Assembly: GCA_038240605.1 (NCBI GenBank)
Contig: JBBSDP010000001.1
Coordinates: 1-64,000, forward strand
Origin: JBBSDP01 sp038240605
GTDB taxonomy: Bacteria; Planctomycetota; Phycisphaerae; Tepidisphaerales; Tepidisphaeraceae
DNA: 64,000 bases
Reading direction: 5' to 3'
The notes below the pieces were generated by a model, which did not search any database, had not been told where the DNA came from, and saw only the letters and a program-made list of their open reading frames with translations. The position numbers and the translations under genes were made by a program. Shown here piece by piece: positions 45,826 to 53,966 of the stretch. Each line of letters starts with the position of its first letter. The first letter of the stretch is position 1.

Positions 45826-46378
45826 AGGCATCCTCGTCATCGCGTTCCTGGTCGTCTTCGGCGCCGGCCTGATGGTCGGCCTGGTGCGCGGCCGCTCCAC
45901 CGCCATCGCGCCCCCCGCGCCGCCGACACTGCACGGCCGCGGCTCGTTCCTCGTCGCCGAGCTGGGCCTCTTTCCCGACCAGGAGGAGAAGATGCACAAG
46001 ATCTGGAGCGAGGTCACCAAGAACGGCCCCGCCGGCACCCACCGCATGGACGAGATCGAAAAGCAGCGAGAACAATCGATCCGCGCCCTGCTTCACGAAG
46101 ACCAGCAGGCGCAGTTCGAGGAGTTGATGAAGGAACATCAGGCGCGGGTAGATGCGTTTCACGCCGAAATGCGCCAACGCATGGAGGAAGCCGAACGCCG
46201 GACCCGTGAGATCCTCACCGATGCCCAGCGGGTGAAGTTCGACGAGATCACCAAGCGCCGCCACGACCACGAACGCGAAGGCGGCCGCATGCACGGCTTC
46301 ATGCCGCCGTCGCCAGCGACATCGACATCCGCCGACGTTTCTCCCCAAACCGCTCCCGCCGCTCTCCAGCCACATTGA
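45812..46378 (+). CDS. CpxP/Spy-like periplasmic LTxxQ-type protein
   Basis: 188 residues from the ATG at 45812, overlapping the anti-sigma gene by 14 bp (a coupled operon). After a short membrane segment or uncleaved signal (GILVIAFLVVFGAGLMVGLV), the body is almost wholly helical and charged: EEKMHKIWSEV, RMDEIEKQREQSIRALLHEDQQAQFEELMKEHQARVDAFHAEMRQRMEEAERRTREILTDAQRVKFDEITKRR in consecutive segments. LLHEDQQAQFEEL and ILTDAQRVKFDEI resemble the two LTxxQ-like repeats of CpxP/Spy/ZraP-type chaperones and metal sensors. It ends in a His-rich, then Thr/Ser/Pro-rich tail. The location and the ECF/anti-sigma context point to envelope stress or metal sensing. Confidence 0.8.
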   Translation: MGRIKGILVIAFLVVFGAGLMVGLVRGRSTAIAPPAPPTLHGRGSFLVAELGLFPDQEEKMHKIWSEVTKNGPAGTHRMDEIEKQREQSIRALLHEDQQAQFEELMKEHQARVDAFHAEMRQRMEEAERRTREILTDAQRVKFDEITKRRHDHEREGGRMHGFMPPSPATSTSADVSPQTAPAALQPH

Positions 46379-46454
46379 TCAACGCGAAGGGGCGAAGAAT
46401 CGTTCGGCTGTCCCCTTGGTCTGCCAGTCGAATAAGGATAGAATCGTTGTCGTC

Positions 46455-46530
46455 CGGGGTTTAGCTCAGCTTGGTTTAGAGCGCTAGACTGGGGGTCTAG
46501 AGGTCGCAGGTTCAAATCCTGTAACCCCGA
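46455..46530 (+). tRNA. tRNA-Pro (anticodon GGG)
   Basis: 76 nt, no encoded CCA. The acceptor stem CGGGGTT pairs fully with AACCCCG (46523-46529), with discriminator A46530. The D arm carries TAGCTCAG and TTTAGAGCG; the anticodon stem CTAGA/TCTAG encloses the loop CTGGGGG, anticodon GGG for proline CCC, with G37. The T arm is GCAGGTTCAAATCCTGT. Confidence 0.95.
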
Positions 46531-46534
46531 TTTG

Positions 46535-46566
46535 ACGATACGCAATCGAATTCGGTTGCGTATCGT
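46535..46566 (+). terminator. Hairpin downstream of tRNA-Pro
   Basis: Perfect 11-bp inverted repeat ACGATACGCAA / TTGCGTATCGT around a loop that is itself partly palindromic (CGAATTCG), then TTTAT. It starts 4 nt after the tRNA and is a plausible terminator. Confidence 0.6.
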
Positions 46567-46640
46567 TTATAAGTGCTGCGAAAATACAAAAACGAGTGGC
46601 TTGTGCGTCGCAGTCGAATGCGGTCTGTGGAGGAATCTAT

Positions 46641-47933
46641 TTAATCATGCGCCGGCGCGTACGCATTCACCACAAACTCGAATAATTCCTTTTTGCTCGT
46701 CCTTTTTCGGATCGTCTCTATGCTTACATTAAAAAACCCGGCGTCCCTGAAGATCGCCGCGTAGATTTGCTCAACAGGCAACATTGTGTCATAGAATTTG
46801 CTGTTTCCCACAATGTAATGACATCGAGCGCCATCAGCTAGCACGGTGCGCAGACCGACGATGTGCTCCTTGATGTCTTGGAAGTATTTGTGGACGTATC
46901 GCCCTAGCAATGCGTGACCTTTTCCGATGTCTCGGACGATTTGGTCGAATGCGGGGAACGGGACTCCGCCGTTTGCATTCGGCTTCCACGAGTTAAGCAG
47001 GCTCGTGGCGCAGCCCCAAGTGCCTCCTATTGCCTGCCAATCAAGTTCGCCCGCGGCGCGGCCGTCGGATAGGAATCCGAGCCAATACATGTATGGCCGA
47101 AGCTCCCGGATGTAGCTCATCCGGTTTGGATAAGGCGGCGACGTGACGACGGCGGTGTATAGGCGGGGCGGAAGTACAACAGGCAAATTGCGCGAATCGC
47201 CGAGAAGTACTTGAGCTTCCGCGATGGGCGGATCGACCGCCAGGCCATCGGCGACTTCCCGAGCGGCGGCACGGAAAGTGTTCGTGATGCGCTGCGCGCA
47301 TTGAGACGGAGTCTCGGCGATGAGGCCATCGTCATCATCGCTCTTCTTAAACGACATGGACTGATGCCCAAACGAGACATTGGCACACTGGATCATGACT
47401 CGGCAGAATGCAACCTTGAGGAGATCTGCTACCTCGGACTCCGATTCGTCGGCCATGGCGTTGATTTCGCCATACAGAGCGGCGAGCGTGTCGAGCGTCG
47501 CATCGTCCCACCACTTCTCGATCTGGTGTAGTTCAGGCTTCCAATGGCTTTTAGCGGGCCTTGTCGACCGTGCCCCGATTTCGTCCGCATGTTGCCGCAC
47601 CGAATCGGGTGTCTCCTCGCGAAAACCAGATAATTTGAGATTTCCGAGCCATACGAGGAACGGATTAATGTCGACGGCGTGGCATCGGATTCCCATCGCA
47701 GCGCATGCAAGCGCAGTCGTGCCAGTCCCGGAAAACGGTTCGAGAACAAACTCATCCGAGTTGGAGTTGCGCAACAGTTCTTGTACCAGTGCGAGCGAGT
47801 AGGCGGGGGTTAGACGAAGCCAACCGTGCCGCCCAATGTCGATGTTCCCACGAAAAGTGAGATGGTCCCGTCGCCCCAGCTTCGACGCCTCCTCCGGAGC
47901 AGTATCAAAATTTCCGAAAAGCCCTTCGTTCAT
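46641..47933 (-). CDS. DNA methyltransferase of a type II restriction-modification system
   Basis: 430 residues. AdoMet-binding motif I is FSGTGTT (67-73) and the catalytic motif IV is SPPY (265-268); motif I comes first with about 190 residues between them, and SPPY is typical of N4-cytosine and some N6-adenine DNA methylases. The gene starts inside the last codons of the restriction-type gene at 47930-48727 (ATGA overlap), so the two are translationally coupled. Codons are noticeably more A+T rich than in the flanking genes, indicating horizontal gain. It would protect the host sites from the partner nuclease. Recognition sequence unknown. Confidence 0.85.
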   Translation of the reverse strand: MNEGLFGNFDTAPEEASKLGRRDHLTFRGNIDIGRHGWLRLTPAYSLALVQELLRNSNSDEFVLEPFSGTGTTALACAAMGIRCHAVDINPFLVWLGNLKLSGFREETPDSVRQHADEIGARSTRPAKSHWKPELHQIEKWWDDATLDTLAALYGEINAMADESESEVADLLKVAFCRVMIQCANVSFGHQSMSFKKSDDDDGLIAETPSQCAQRITNTFRAAAREVADGLAVDPPIAEAQVLLGDSRNLPVVLPPRLYTAVVTSPPYPNRMSYIRELRPYMYWLGFLSDGRAAGELDWQAIGGTWGCATSLLNSWKPNANGGVPFPAFDQIVRDIGKGHALLGRYVHKYFQDIKEHIVGLRTVLADGARCHYIVGNSKFYDTMLPVEQIYAAIFRDAGFFNVSIETIRKRTSKKELFEFVVNAYAPAHD

Positions 47934-48727
47934 CGCAGCAATCCCTCAAAGACTGCAAGCGTTTCTTTCTTGATCGCCGCGCTATTCCGCCTGAAAAAGC
48001 CGGCGAGGTCGTATCCGAGCACGTCGCGACAGAAGACATAAGTAGAGTCGATCGAAGTGCCGCCAACGGTCCCCTGTAGAATCAGCCATTGTGCGCGTGT
48101 GTATCGTTCGGCGACGTCGGAATCGATTTGCGTTGAGAGCAAGAGTACTACGGGTAGATGCTTTGAAGCATAAGCGTTGGCGGCGTTGGACACGTCAGCA
48201 TTCTGTCGCTTGGAATCCTTGCTCTTGTAACCCTGCCTGACTTCGAACACGGCGCCGCGGAGGTCCTTCGCGTCCTCCTTCGCAAGTCCGACTGCTTCAG
48301 CGGCTTGGGCGAGCCAGCGCTTTACTGGCTTCTTCTGCTGTTCGACGCAAACCTTTTCCAAGGGTATCCAGCCATCGAGTGAGAGCTTGCGCAATTTCCC
48401 GCGTGCCGAAGGGACTTGGTACGACCAAACGCAGTCGGGCATCGAAATGCCTAGCTGGTCGCATAGGATTAGCTGGAAAACGAGCTGGCACCCAATACCG
48501 ATCTGGCGATACACGGACGTCATCCCGCCGGCCGCCTTGTGAGCGGCGTAGACCAAAGGCGAGTCCAGTCCGAACCAAGTGTAGAACTCATCTTCGCGAT
48601 ACATTTTCTGAAAGGTTTCGAGGGTAAATCCACCGCTCCGTCCCTTGCCGAACTTTGGCTTGTAGTCGAGACAGACGCGCAAGGCGCGCCGGATTACGTC
48701 CAAATACTTGTCGTCGCGGTCGGACAT
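47930..48727 (-). CDS. Probable type II restriction endonuclease
   Basis: 265 residues, soluble. The clearest element is AVFEVRQGYKSKDSKRQNADVSNA (given as AVFEVRQGYKSKD and SKRQNADVSNA), where E162-x-x-Q165 or E162 with K168/K170 could be the end of a PD-(D/E)XK active site, and LPVVLLLSTQIDSDVAERY suggests the following strand and helix. Identification rests on this motif plus its 4-bp overlap with a DNA methyltransferase gene, which is the usual layout of a type II system. I cannot assign it to a named restriction-enzyme family. A+T-rich codon usage like its partner. It could alternatively be a non-nuclease accessory gene. Confidence 0.65.
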   Translation of the reverse strand: MSDRDDKYLDVIRRALRVCLDYKPKFGKGRSGGFTLETFQKMYREDEFYTWFGLDSPLVYAAHKAAGGMTSVYRQIGIGCQLVFQLILCDQLGISMPDCVWSYQVPSARGKLRKLSLDGWIPLEKVCVEQQKKPVKRWLAQAAEAVGLAKEDAKDLRGAVFEVRQGYKSKDSKRQNADVSNAANAYASKHLPVVLLLSTQIDSDVAERYTRAQWLILQGTVGGTSIDSTYVFCRDVLGYDLAGFFRRNSAAIKKETLAVFEGLLR

Positions 48728-48969
48728 GAGGCGATGTTACCCGAACGTATCGAACGAGCCAATTGCCCCTGCGTCGGCACTGGCGTCATCGGCGATGGGC
48801 TCAACCAATGGTATCGAAGATGCCGAACCCTGACATTCGATTCGCTCAATTGCGCTCGTTGAATTCGGCGTCATCGATAGCGGCATGTTGCAATGACTGA
48901 TTCGATCGGGGATCGTGCGACATTCTGGGAACTTCGCGAGCCGTTCATCGGATTCGCACGGAGTGAATA

Positions 48970-50160
48970 ATGGGTTTGCGCATCGCCATGTATACGCATT
49001 CGTTGAACCCGCGCGGCGGGGTCGTCCATGCGCTGTCGCTGGCCGAAGCGCTCCAGACGTCGGGACATCAGGTCACGCTCATCGCCCCGCAACCCGCCGG
49101 GGCAACGCTGTTTCGGCAGACGACCGTGCCGACGCGCTTTTTCCCCGCCGAGGCCGTCACCGGCGATCTTGCGGCCCTGGTGCAGCGGCGCGTCGGCGAA
49201 TACGTCGCGGCCGTTCGCTCCAACCCCGATCCCTTCGACCTGCATCACGCACACGATGGCATGAGCGGCGTCGCCCTCGCCGGCCTGCGCGAGCGCGGCG
49301 AAATTCCCGCCTACGTCCGGACGGTCCATCACCTCGAGGACTTCGGCGACGCGTACCTTCGCGTCGCCCAGAACCGGTCCGTTGAGATGGCCGACCTCGT
49401 GCTCTGCGTGAGCCGGGTCTGGGCCGAACAACTACAGACGCAGTTCGGGCGCGAGGCGATCGTCGTCCCCAACGGCGTCGATCTGAAGCACTTCACCCCC
49501 GTTCCACAGCCGGATGATCAGGCGCGCTGCGAAGCGATCGCCGGCCCGCTGCCGGGACCCGTGCTGCTGGCGGTTGGTGGGATCGAGCGACGCAAGAACA
49601 CGCTACGCATTCTCCAGGCCTTTCTCCTGGCGCGCCCGAACCTTCCAGCGGGGACACGGCTGGTGATCGTTGGCGGCGCCAGCCTGCGCGACCATTCCGA
49701 CTACCGCAGCGCGTTCGATGACACCCTCGCCGGATCACCCCATCAGGCTGACGTTCGCGTCCTTGGTTCGGTCCCGGACGATCTGATGCCCGCGCTCTAT
49801 CGCCGTGCGACGGCGCTCGTATTCCCGTCGCTCGTCGAAGGCTTCGGCCTGGCCGTCCTCGAGGCGATGGCCAGCGGCAGACCGGTTATCACCTCGAGCC
49901 GGCCGCCGTTCACCGAATACATCACCGAAAACGATGGATTGCTCGTCGATCCCGTGAAGACCGAGGAGATCGCCGCCGCCATGGTTCGCCTGATGGACCC
50001 CTCGATCTGTGCCGCGTACGCCTCTCGCGGCCACGCCGTCGCGGAACGATTCAGCTGGCCAACGTCAGCCCATCAGCACATCGCCGCGTACGGCCAGTTG
50101 CCCGCGCCCACCGGAGATCGCCATGCCCGAGATGCGCTTTGCCGTCCGGTGGCCGGATGA
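48970..50160 (+). CDS. GT4-type glycosyltransferase of the MSMEG_0565 family
   Basis: 396 residues. Begins MGLRIAMYTHSLNPRGGVVHALSLAEAL and shows the GT4 donor-site features GGIERRKNTLRILQAF, PSLVEGFGLAVLEAMASGRPVITS and the E-x7-E-like motif there. The N-terminal signature resembles the MSMEG_0565-type glycosyltransferases, which belong to a conserved nitrile-related/nitrogen-starvation cluster of about seven genes (radical SAM protein, GNAT, flavoprotein, nitrilase and small proteins). In this window only this gene and a 5' stub of another member (50123-50335) are present. The last 13 codons read into the stub. The acceptor is unknown. Confidence 0.82.
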   Translation: MGLRIAMYTHSLNPRGGVVHALSLAEALQTSGHQVTLIAPQPAGATLFRQTTVPTRFFPAEAVTGDLAALVQRRVGEYVAAVRSNPDPFDLHHAHDGMSGVALAGLRERGEIPAYVRTVHHLEDFGDAYLRVAQNRSVEMADLVLCVSRVWAEQLQTQFGREAIVVPNGVDLKHFTPVPQPDDQARCEAIAGPLPGPVLLAVGGIERRKNTLRILQAFLLARPNLPAGTRLVIVGGASLRDHSDYRSAFDDTLAGSPHQADVRVLGSVPDDLMPALYRRATALVFPSLVEGFGLAVLEAMASGRPVITSSRPPFTEYITENDGLLVDPVKTEEIAAAMVRLMDPSICAAYASRGHAVAERFSWPTSAHQHIAAYGQLPAPTGDRHARDALCRPVAG

Positions 50161-50335
50161 AAAGATCGCTGGACCGATCGCAACTGCCAATATCACAGGA
50201 GACCAGCAAACTATTTTTCACGCATTCCCTTCAGCGCCGCAGTCGCCTGCGCTTGGAACAGATCGTCTGTTTCGGTTTCCATCAATTGTTGCAACGCAGG
50301 CGCCGCCTCTTTTGCGTGCCGGCCGAGCAACTTGA
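50123..50335 (+). pseudogene. 5' stub of an MSMEG_0570-family gene
   Basis: An ATG at 50123 with CCGGAG 6 nt upstream begins MPEMRFAVRWPD, the characteristic opening of the MSMEG_0570-family small proteins that accompany the MSMEG_0565 glycosyltransferase. After codon 12 (about 50158) the similarity stops and the frame continues with unrelated sequence (EKIAGPIATANITGDQ...) to 50335, antisense to the HEAT-repeat gene. The rest of the family protein and the rest of the cluster are absent. A deletion or replacement junction right after WPD is the simplest reading. Confidence 0.6.
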
Positions 50336-51311
50336 GCGAAATTAGAGCCTGATAGCGCAGGTTGCGGTCCGCGCTTTCCAGTGCGTTCGCCAGCGCGCGT
50401 GTCGCCTTCCTCGTCGGACTGTTGCCCAGCGTACGAGCGATCTCATGTCTCACCAGGGGTTGTTGGTCGTGTGCGAGCCGCGCGACTAGTGCGGACACGA
50501 CCAAATCGGACATGGGGTCGATCTTTCCAAGGGCCGAAGCCGCGGACTGGCGGGTCAATGGGTCCGCGTCATCGAGCAGCATGAGAAGAGACGGAATCGC
50601 ACCTTTAGCGGCAGGGCCAACAGAGTACAACTTCATCATGGCGCGAATCCTTACGCGGGAATCGCCATGGTTGAGTCTCGTGATCAGGTCATTTATGGCC
50701 TCTTCCGCGGAAGCCTTGGCGATCGGCATCCTGGCTGATGCCGGTCGCAAATCGAACGAAGCGATGAAATCGTAATCGTGGGCCGTCACATATAGCGGAA
50801 ATTGGAGCGTCTTCATGTGCGCGACGGTTCGCTGCATGAACGCCTGAAACTTAATGACGACGAGCAGGCTGCTCATATCGCTGGCGGATTGATTCACCGT
50901 CTTGCCAAACGCGTTGCTTGCGTACACCCGTTGCAACGGCTCAAGGCCGGAAATCGGGTACTCCTCAAAACGATTCGACTGCCAATCCGAAAGCCAATCT
51001 TGCTCTTCAAGACCGCCGTCAGTCGCATAAGCAAAAAGGTCGCAATACCATCGATCCGGATTTATGTCGAAGCCGTTCATCTTTGTATAAGCCGCGCCGA
51101 TCTGAAACCGCGCCGATTCCAGATCGAAAAACCGATCAAAATGGCGTGCCGCGTTCGCGGGGTCGTTGTCGATCGGCAATTCGATCGCGATATGGAAGAG
51201 ACTTGAGGGCAGCTTCTTCAACTCGCGAATCACCTCACGCTCGCACGCTTCGAGATCGCCCCGACGGAGGACCGGCGCGAGACGTTTGGCACGATCGGAC
51301 GCCAATTCCAA
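50211..51311 (-). CDS. HEAT-repeat protein
   Basis: 366 residues, no signal peptide. The N-terminal half (FHIAIELPIDNDPANAARHFDRFFDLESARF, GLEPLQRVYASN) is unrecognised. From about 205 there are HEAT repeats: LITRLNHGDSRVRIRAMMKLYSVG, IPSLLMLLDDADPLTRQSAASALGKI, LVARLAHDQQPLVRHEIARTLG, LANALESADRNLRYQALISLKLLG and a last one ending TAALKGMREK, roughly 35 residues each. Codons are less G+C-biased than average for the window, as in the restriction-modification pair, so it may have arrived with foreign DNA. It is convergent with the glycosyltransferase stub. A scaffold or adaptor function is all that can be inferred. Confidence 0.75.
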   Translation of the reverse strand: MELASDRAKRLAPVLRRGDLEACEREVIRELKKLPSSLFHIAIELPIDNDPANAARHFDRFFDLESARFQIGAAYTKMNGFDINPDRWYCDLFAYATDGGLEEQDWLSDWQSNRFEEYPISGLEPLQRVYASNAFGKTVNQSASDMSSLLVVIKFQAFMQRTVAHMKTLQFPLYVTAHDYDFIASFDLRPASARMPIAKASAEEAINDLITRLNHGDSRVRIRAMMKLYSVGPAAKGAIPSLLMLLDDADPLTRQSAASALGKIDPMSDLVVSALVARLAHDQQPLVRHEIARTLGNSPTRKATRALANALESADRNLRYQALISLKLLGRHAKEAAPALQQLMETETDDLFQAQATAALKGMREK

Positions 51312-51487
51312 TCGATCGCAAGCTATCGATAGTTCCTCAACGTGTAAATGAACAGGCCGATTGAGTCCGCAGCGTCCGATGCGTGCAGTGCGGCGGCATA
51401 GACAGTGACGACAATTGATGTTCCGCCCCGAGCGTGTGGACGGGAGGAGAGACTATCGCTCGCCGTTGTCCGACCCGCTTTTCGTAG

Positions 51488-51540
51488 CACGGGCGCCTCG
51501 CGTGTGTCCTTGCGAAATAGACACGGGCGAGACGCCCGTG
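51488..51540. repeat. REP-like inverted repeat
   Basis: Imperfect arms GCACGGGCGCCTCGCGTGTGTC (51487-51508) and GACACGGGCGAGACGCCCGTG (51520-51540). The 465-bp gap 51312-51776 contains this, the duplication at 51666-51752 and no gene that I can support. Confidence 0.75.
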
Positions 51541-51665
51541 GGCCGCGGTACGCCGCGGCCATCGGCGGTACTCCGCCGATTCAGTTTGAGCGCCGCGTTC
51601 ACCAAGGGAGAAAAGAACGCTGCGCTCTTGCTCATCTCGGTCGAGTACGCCCGAGCCGGCGTGAT

Positions 51666-51752
51666 TACACGCCTGCATGGGCGGGGCGCCCATGCCACGT
51701 GGGGCGCGCGTGGGTACACGCCTCTGCATTGGCGCGGCGCCCATGCCACGTG
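51666..51752. repeat. Tandem copies of a TACACGCCT...GGCGCCCATGCCACGTG element
   Basis: Two near-identical 36-38 bp units (51666-51701 and 51715-51752), each containing ATGGGC...GCCCAT and ending CACGTG, separated by 13 bp. This is a separate palindromic family from the CGGGCG type. Confidence 0.75.
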
Positions 51753-51776
51753 AGGGAGTGCGAGCGCTGGCGTTGG

Positions 51777-52985
51777 TCATGCACTGCGTTCGGCTGCCGC
51801 GCTGGCCTGATGGATTAGGCGGAGGCCATGCCGGATCGCGAGGCGAATGGGACGAATGAGGTAGTGGACGAAGTTCAACGGGGCGGGGAGCGGGAGCGCG
51901 GCCTCGTCGCCGACCGTAGGAGTAAGCTGGGCGAGGCAGAAGCGGAGCCGGTCACGAAGGCGCTCGCGGACGCGAAATTGAAACATCGTTCGGCCGAGCG
52001 TCGCCACCTCCGGCGGGCAGTCGCGCTCAGCGATGAGGCCACGGCGCACTTCCGTCACAAGCGATGACAACGCCGGATCATGATCGATGGCGCGGTCAGT
52101 TGTCGGCGAGAGGTGGGCCGAGAGCAGGTCGTGCGCGAGCGCCATTCCCAGCAGAACGATACGGCGGCAGCCGATGCCGTCAGCCAGAGCGATCGCCGAA
52201 TCGATCGCCTCTGGCGGGCGGGCTTGGATGAGGCGTGCGACATCGCAGATGCGGTCGAGCCGTGCCCAGCCGTCCTTGGCACCGTTGAGACAGAGGACGA
52301 GCATCAGCTCCGCTGTCCCCAGCGACAGCACGTCACGGCCGCCGAGGCGGACGGTTCGCGGGTTTTCCCAGAGCAGTTCCGGATCGAGCCGTACAGCCAT
52401 GAAGGCGGGCACGACGTTCCAATGCAGGTCGACGTTGACCGGGCCGCGGATCAGGTGGTGCTCGCAGTGACTCTGGAGATAGCGTTCCTCGCGCGAACCG
52501 TTTAGCGACTGGAGGACCGCCGCTTCGCGCGAGGAGGCGGTGGGAAAGAACGGCCGGTGTCCCATCGACACGAGCAGCCGTTTGGCGGCGACGATATTGG
52601 CGCGGTGCACGAGCAAGTCCAAATCGCCCGGCTCGCGCAGCGCGAAGCTGCCGTACACGTCGATCGCCAGAAGCGGGCCCTTGAACGGTACGGCGCTGAT
52701 GCCGGCGCCCGCGAAGGCGTCGAGCAACTTGAGAAGCTCCGCGACGAGGGACAGGTTCTGTGCGACAACTCCGCGTGCGCGATCCCCCAGCGCCGCCTTC
52801 ACGGACGGAGCCAGCGCCGTTCCAGGCATCGAGGCCATTCGCTCGGCTAACAGCGGGACGACGCGGTGCATCTCCGCCAGGGCGAGCAGGCGTGCGCCAT
52901 CCACCGGACCGGCAGCCTCGTGCGCGGGTGAGGACGCGCCGGGCGTTCCCAGCGTTTTCAGCAGCCAGTCGAGCTCAGCGCGCAA
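51777..52985 (-). CDS. Nucleotidyltransferase-fold protein of RiPP/exosortase-type clusters
   Basis: 402 residues. Resembles the NTP_transf_5-like proteins (PF14907-type): helices, then GISAVPFKGPLLAIDVYGSFALREPGDLDLLVHR (cited as GISAVPFKGPLLAID and YGSFALREPGDLDLLV), where the GS and D121/D123 fit the nucleotidyltransferase GS-x-DxD motif. YLQSHCEHHLIRGPVNVDLHWNVVP supplies the third acid. Proteins of this family are encoded in paeninodin-type lasso clusters and HprK-linked peptide systems. Its start overlaps the upstream HprK-like gene by 11 bp. It would nucleotidylate or glycosylate-activate something; the role in such clusters is not established. Last gene of the putative cassette. Confidence 0.75.
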   Translation of the reverse strand: MRAELDWLLKTLGTPGASSPAHEAAGPVDGARLLALAEMHRVVPLLAERMASMPGTALAPSVKAALGDRARGVVAQNLSLVAELLKLLDAFAGAGISAVPFKGPLLAIDVYGSFALREPGDLDLLVHRANIVAAKRLLVSMGHRPFFPTASSREAAVLQSLNGSREERYLQSHCEHHLIRGPVNVDLHWNVVPAFMAVRLDPELLWENPRTVRLGGRDVLSLGTAELMLVLCLNGAKDGWARLDRICDVARLIQARPPEAIDSAIALADGIGCRRIVLLGMALAHDLLSAHLSPTTDRAIDHDPALSSLVTEVRRGLIAERDCPPEVATLGRTMFQFRVRERLRDRLRFCLAQLTPTVGDEAALPLPAPLNFVHYLIRPIRLAIRHGLRLIHQASAAAERSA

Positions 52986-53868
52986 GGTCCGCCTCCACGA
53001 GTGGCACGACGTTCGGCAGCGCGTCGATCGACCGACGGCGTACGAGCCGCTGGACGGGAACCGAGGCTGTCAGACGTACGGCCTGGCGAAAGTGCGCCGA
53101 CTCAGAACCGCTGGCGCGGAGCATGACGAGGGCGTACGAGTGGCGGACGATCTCGATGAACGCCTGCTGGGAGGCGAGGGGTTCGATGCGTTCGGCGTCG
53201 CCGTCCTGGAGTACGTAAATTCTCAGCAAGTGCAGGGCAACATCGGGGAACCGGTCCGGCACCCGGCGGGCGCGCTTGTCGAAATCCGGCATGAGCCGGG
53301 GAAGCTCGTCCGGGTTCGCGTCCAGTTGGGCGGCGGCCTGCGGGAAGAGCTTCAACTGAGGAAAGCCGGGGTGAGCAATCGGACCGTCGGCGGCCTCGAC
53401 ATCGACTGCCACCAGGTCGTCGGCGACAATGCCGTGTCCGCGGGCATGGAATGCGGCGGCCAGCGTGGACTTGCCCGTCCCCTTCTCCGCGACGAACGCG
53501 ATCGCGCCGCCGGCCATCGCAACGCTGCTCGCGTGCAGCACCAGGAACCCGCGCTGGTGGAGGAGCACGCCGAGGACCGGACCGAGGATGAACAGCCGTG
53601 CCGTGCGATCCTCGCAACCGGCGCTGCGATCGAAGACGACCTCACTGCCGCGCTGAATGGAAAATCGGCCGGCTTCCTCGAATGACAGGAATGCGTGGTC
53701 AGGGGTGGCCCAGGCCTCGAGACCCCCCGAAGCTTCAGGAGGAAGGCTGGGGTCAACGATTCCGGCACGGATCGTGATGTCCGCCGGAACTGTGCCGGGC
53801 ACAGCGATCAGCTCCGGCAGCGCGATCTCGGATTGGATGAAAAGCCCATACGCCCGGTATTGAAACAT
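52975..53868 (-). CDS. HPr-kinase-like kinase (HprK-related), putative peptide kinase
   Basis: 297 residues, cytoplasmic. The C-terminal two-thirds follow HPr kinase: LHAS (112-115), the P-loop AEKGTGKST at 127-135, and IVADDLVAVD with D150-D151 replacing the HprK metal/base site; QLKLFPQAAAQL is the usual next helix. The N-terminal domain (MFQYRAYGLFIQSEIALPEL) is typical of the stand-alone HprK-related family, which includes PadeK, the kinase that phosphorylates a serine of the paeninodin precursor. The overlap with the nucleotidyltransferase gene and the 98-bp spacing to the 49-aa precursor upstream suggest it acts on that peptide. A sugar-metabolism HprK role is unlikely, since it is not in a PTS context. 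Confidence 0.82.
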   Translation of the reverse strand: MFQYRAYGLFIQSEIALPELIAVPGTVPADITIRAGIVDPSLPPEASGGLEAWATPDHAFLSFEEAGRFSIQRGSEVVFDRSAGCEDRTARLFILGPVLGVLLHQRGFLVLHASSVAMAGGAIAFVAEKGTGKSTLAAAFHARGHGIVADDLVAVDVEAADGPIAHPGFPQLKLFPQAAAQLDANPDELPRLMPDFDKRARRVPDRFPDVALHLLRIYVLQDGDAERIEPLASQQAFIEIVRHSYALVMLRASGSESAHFRQAVRLTASVPVQRLVRRRSIDALPNVVPLVEADLAR

Positions 53869-53966
53869 GCCACGGTTAACATGCCACGGAACGTGGGACG
53901 ATGCCAGCGAGCCGCGAGGTCGGCGCGGGAAGCGAACGATGCGCTAATTCCAGAGAGGCGAGCGGC

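Noticed and set aside
46455..48969. A tRNA-associated integrative element with att sites
   Set aside because: No copy of the tRNA 3' end downstream, no integrase or phage genes.
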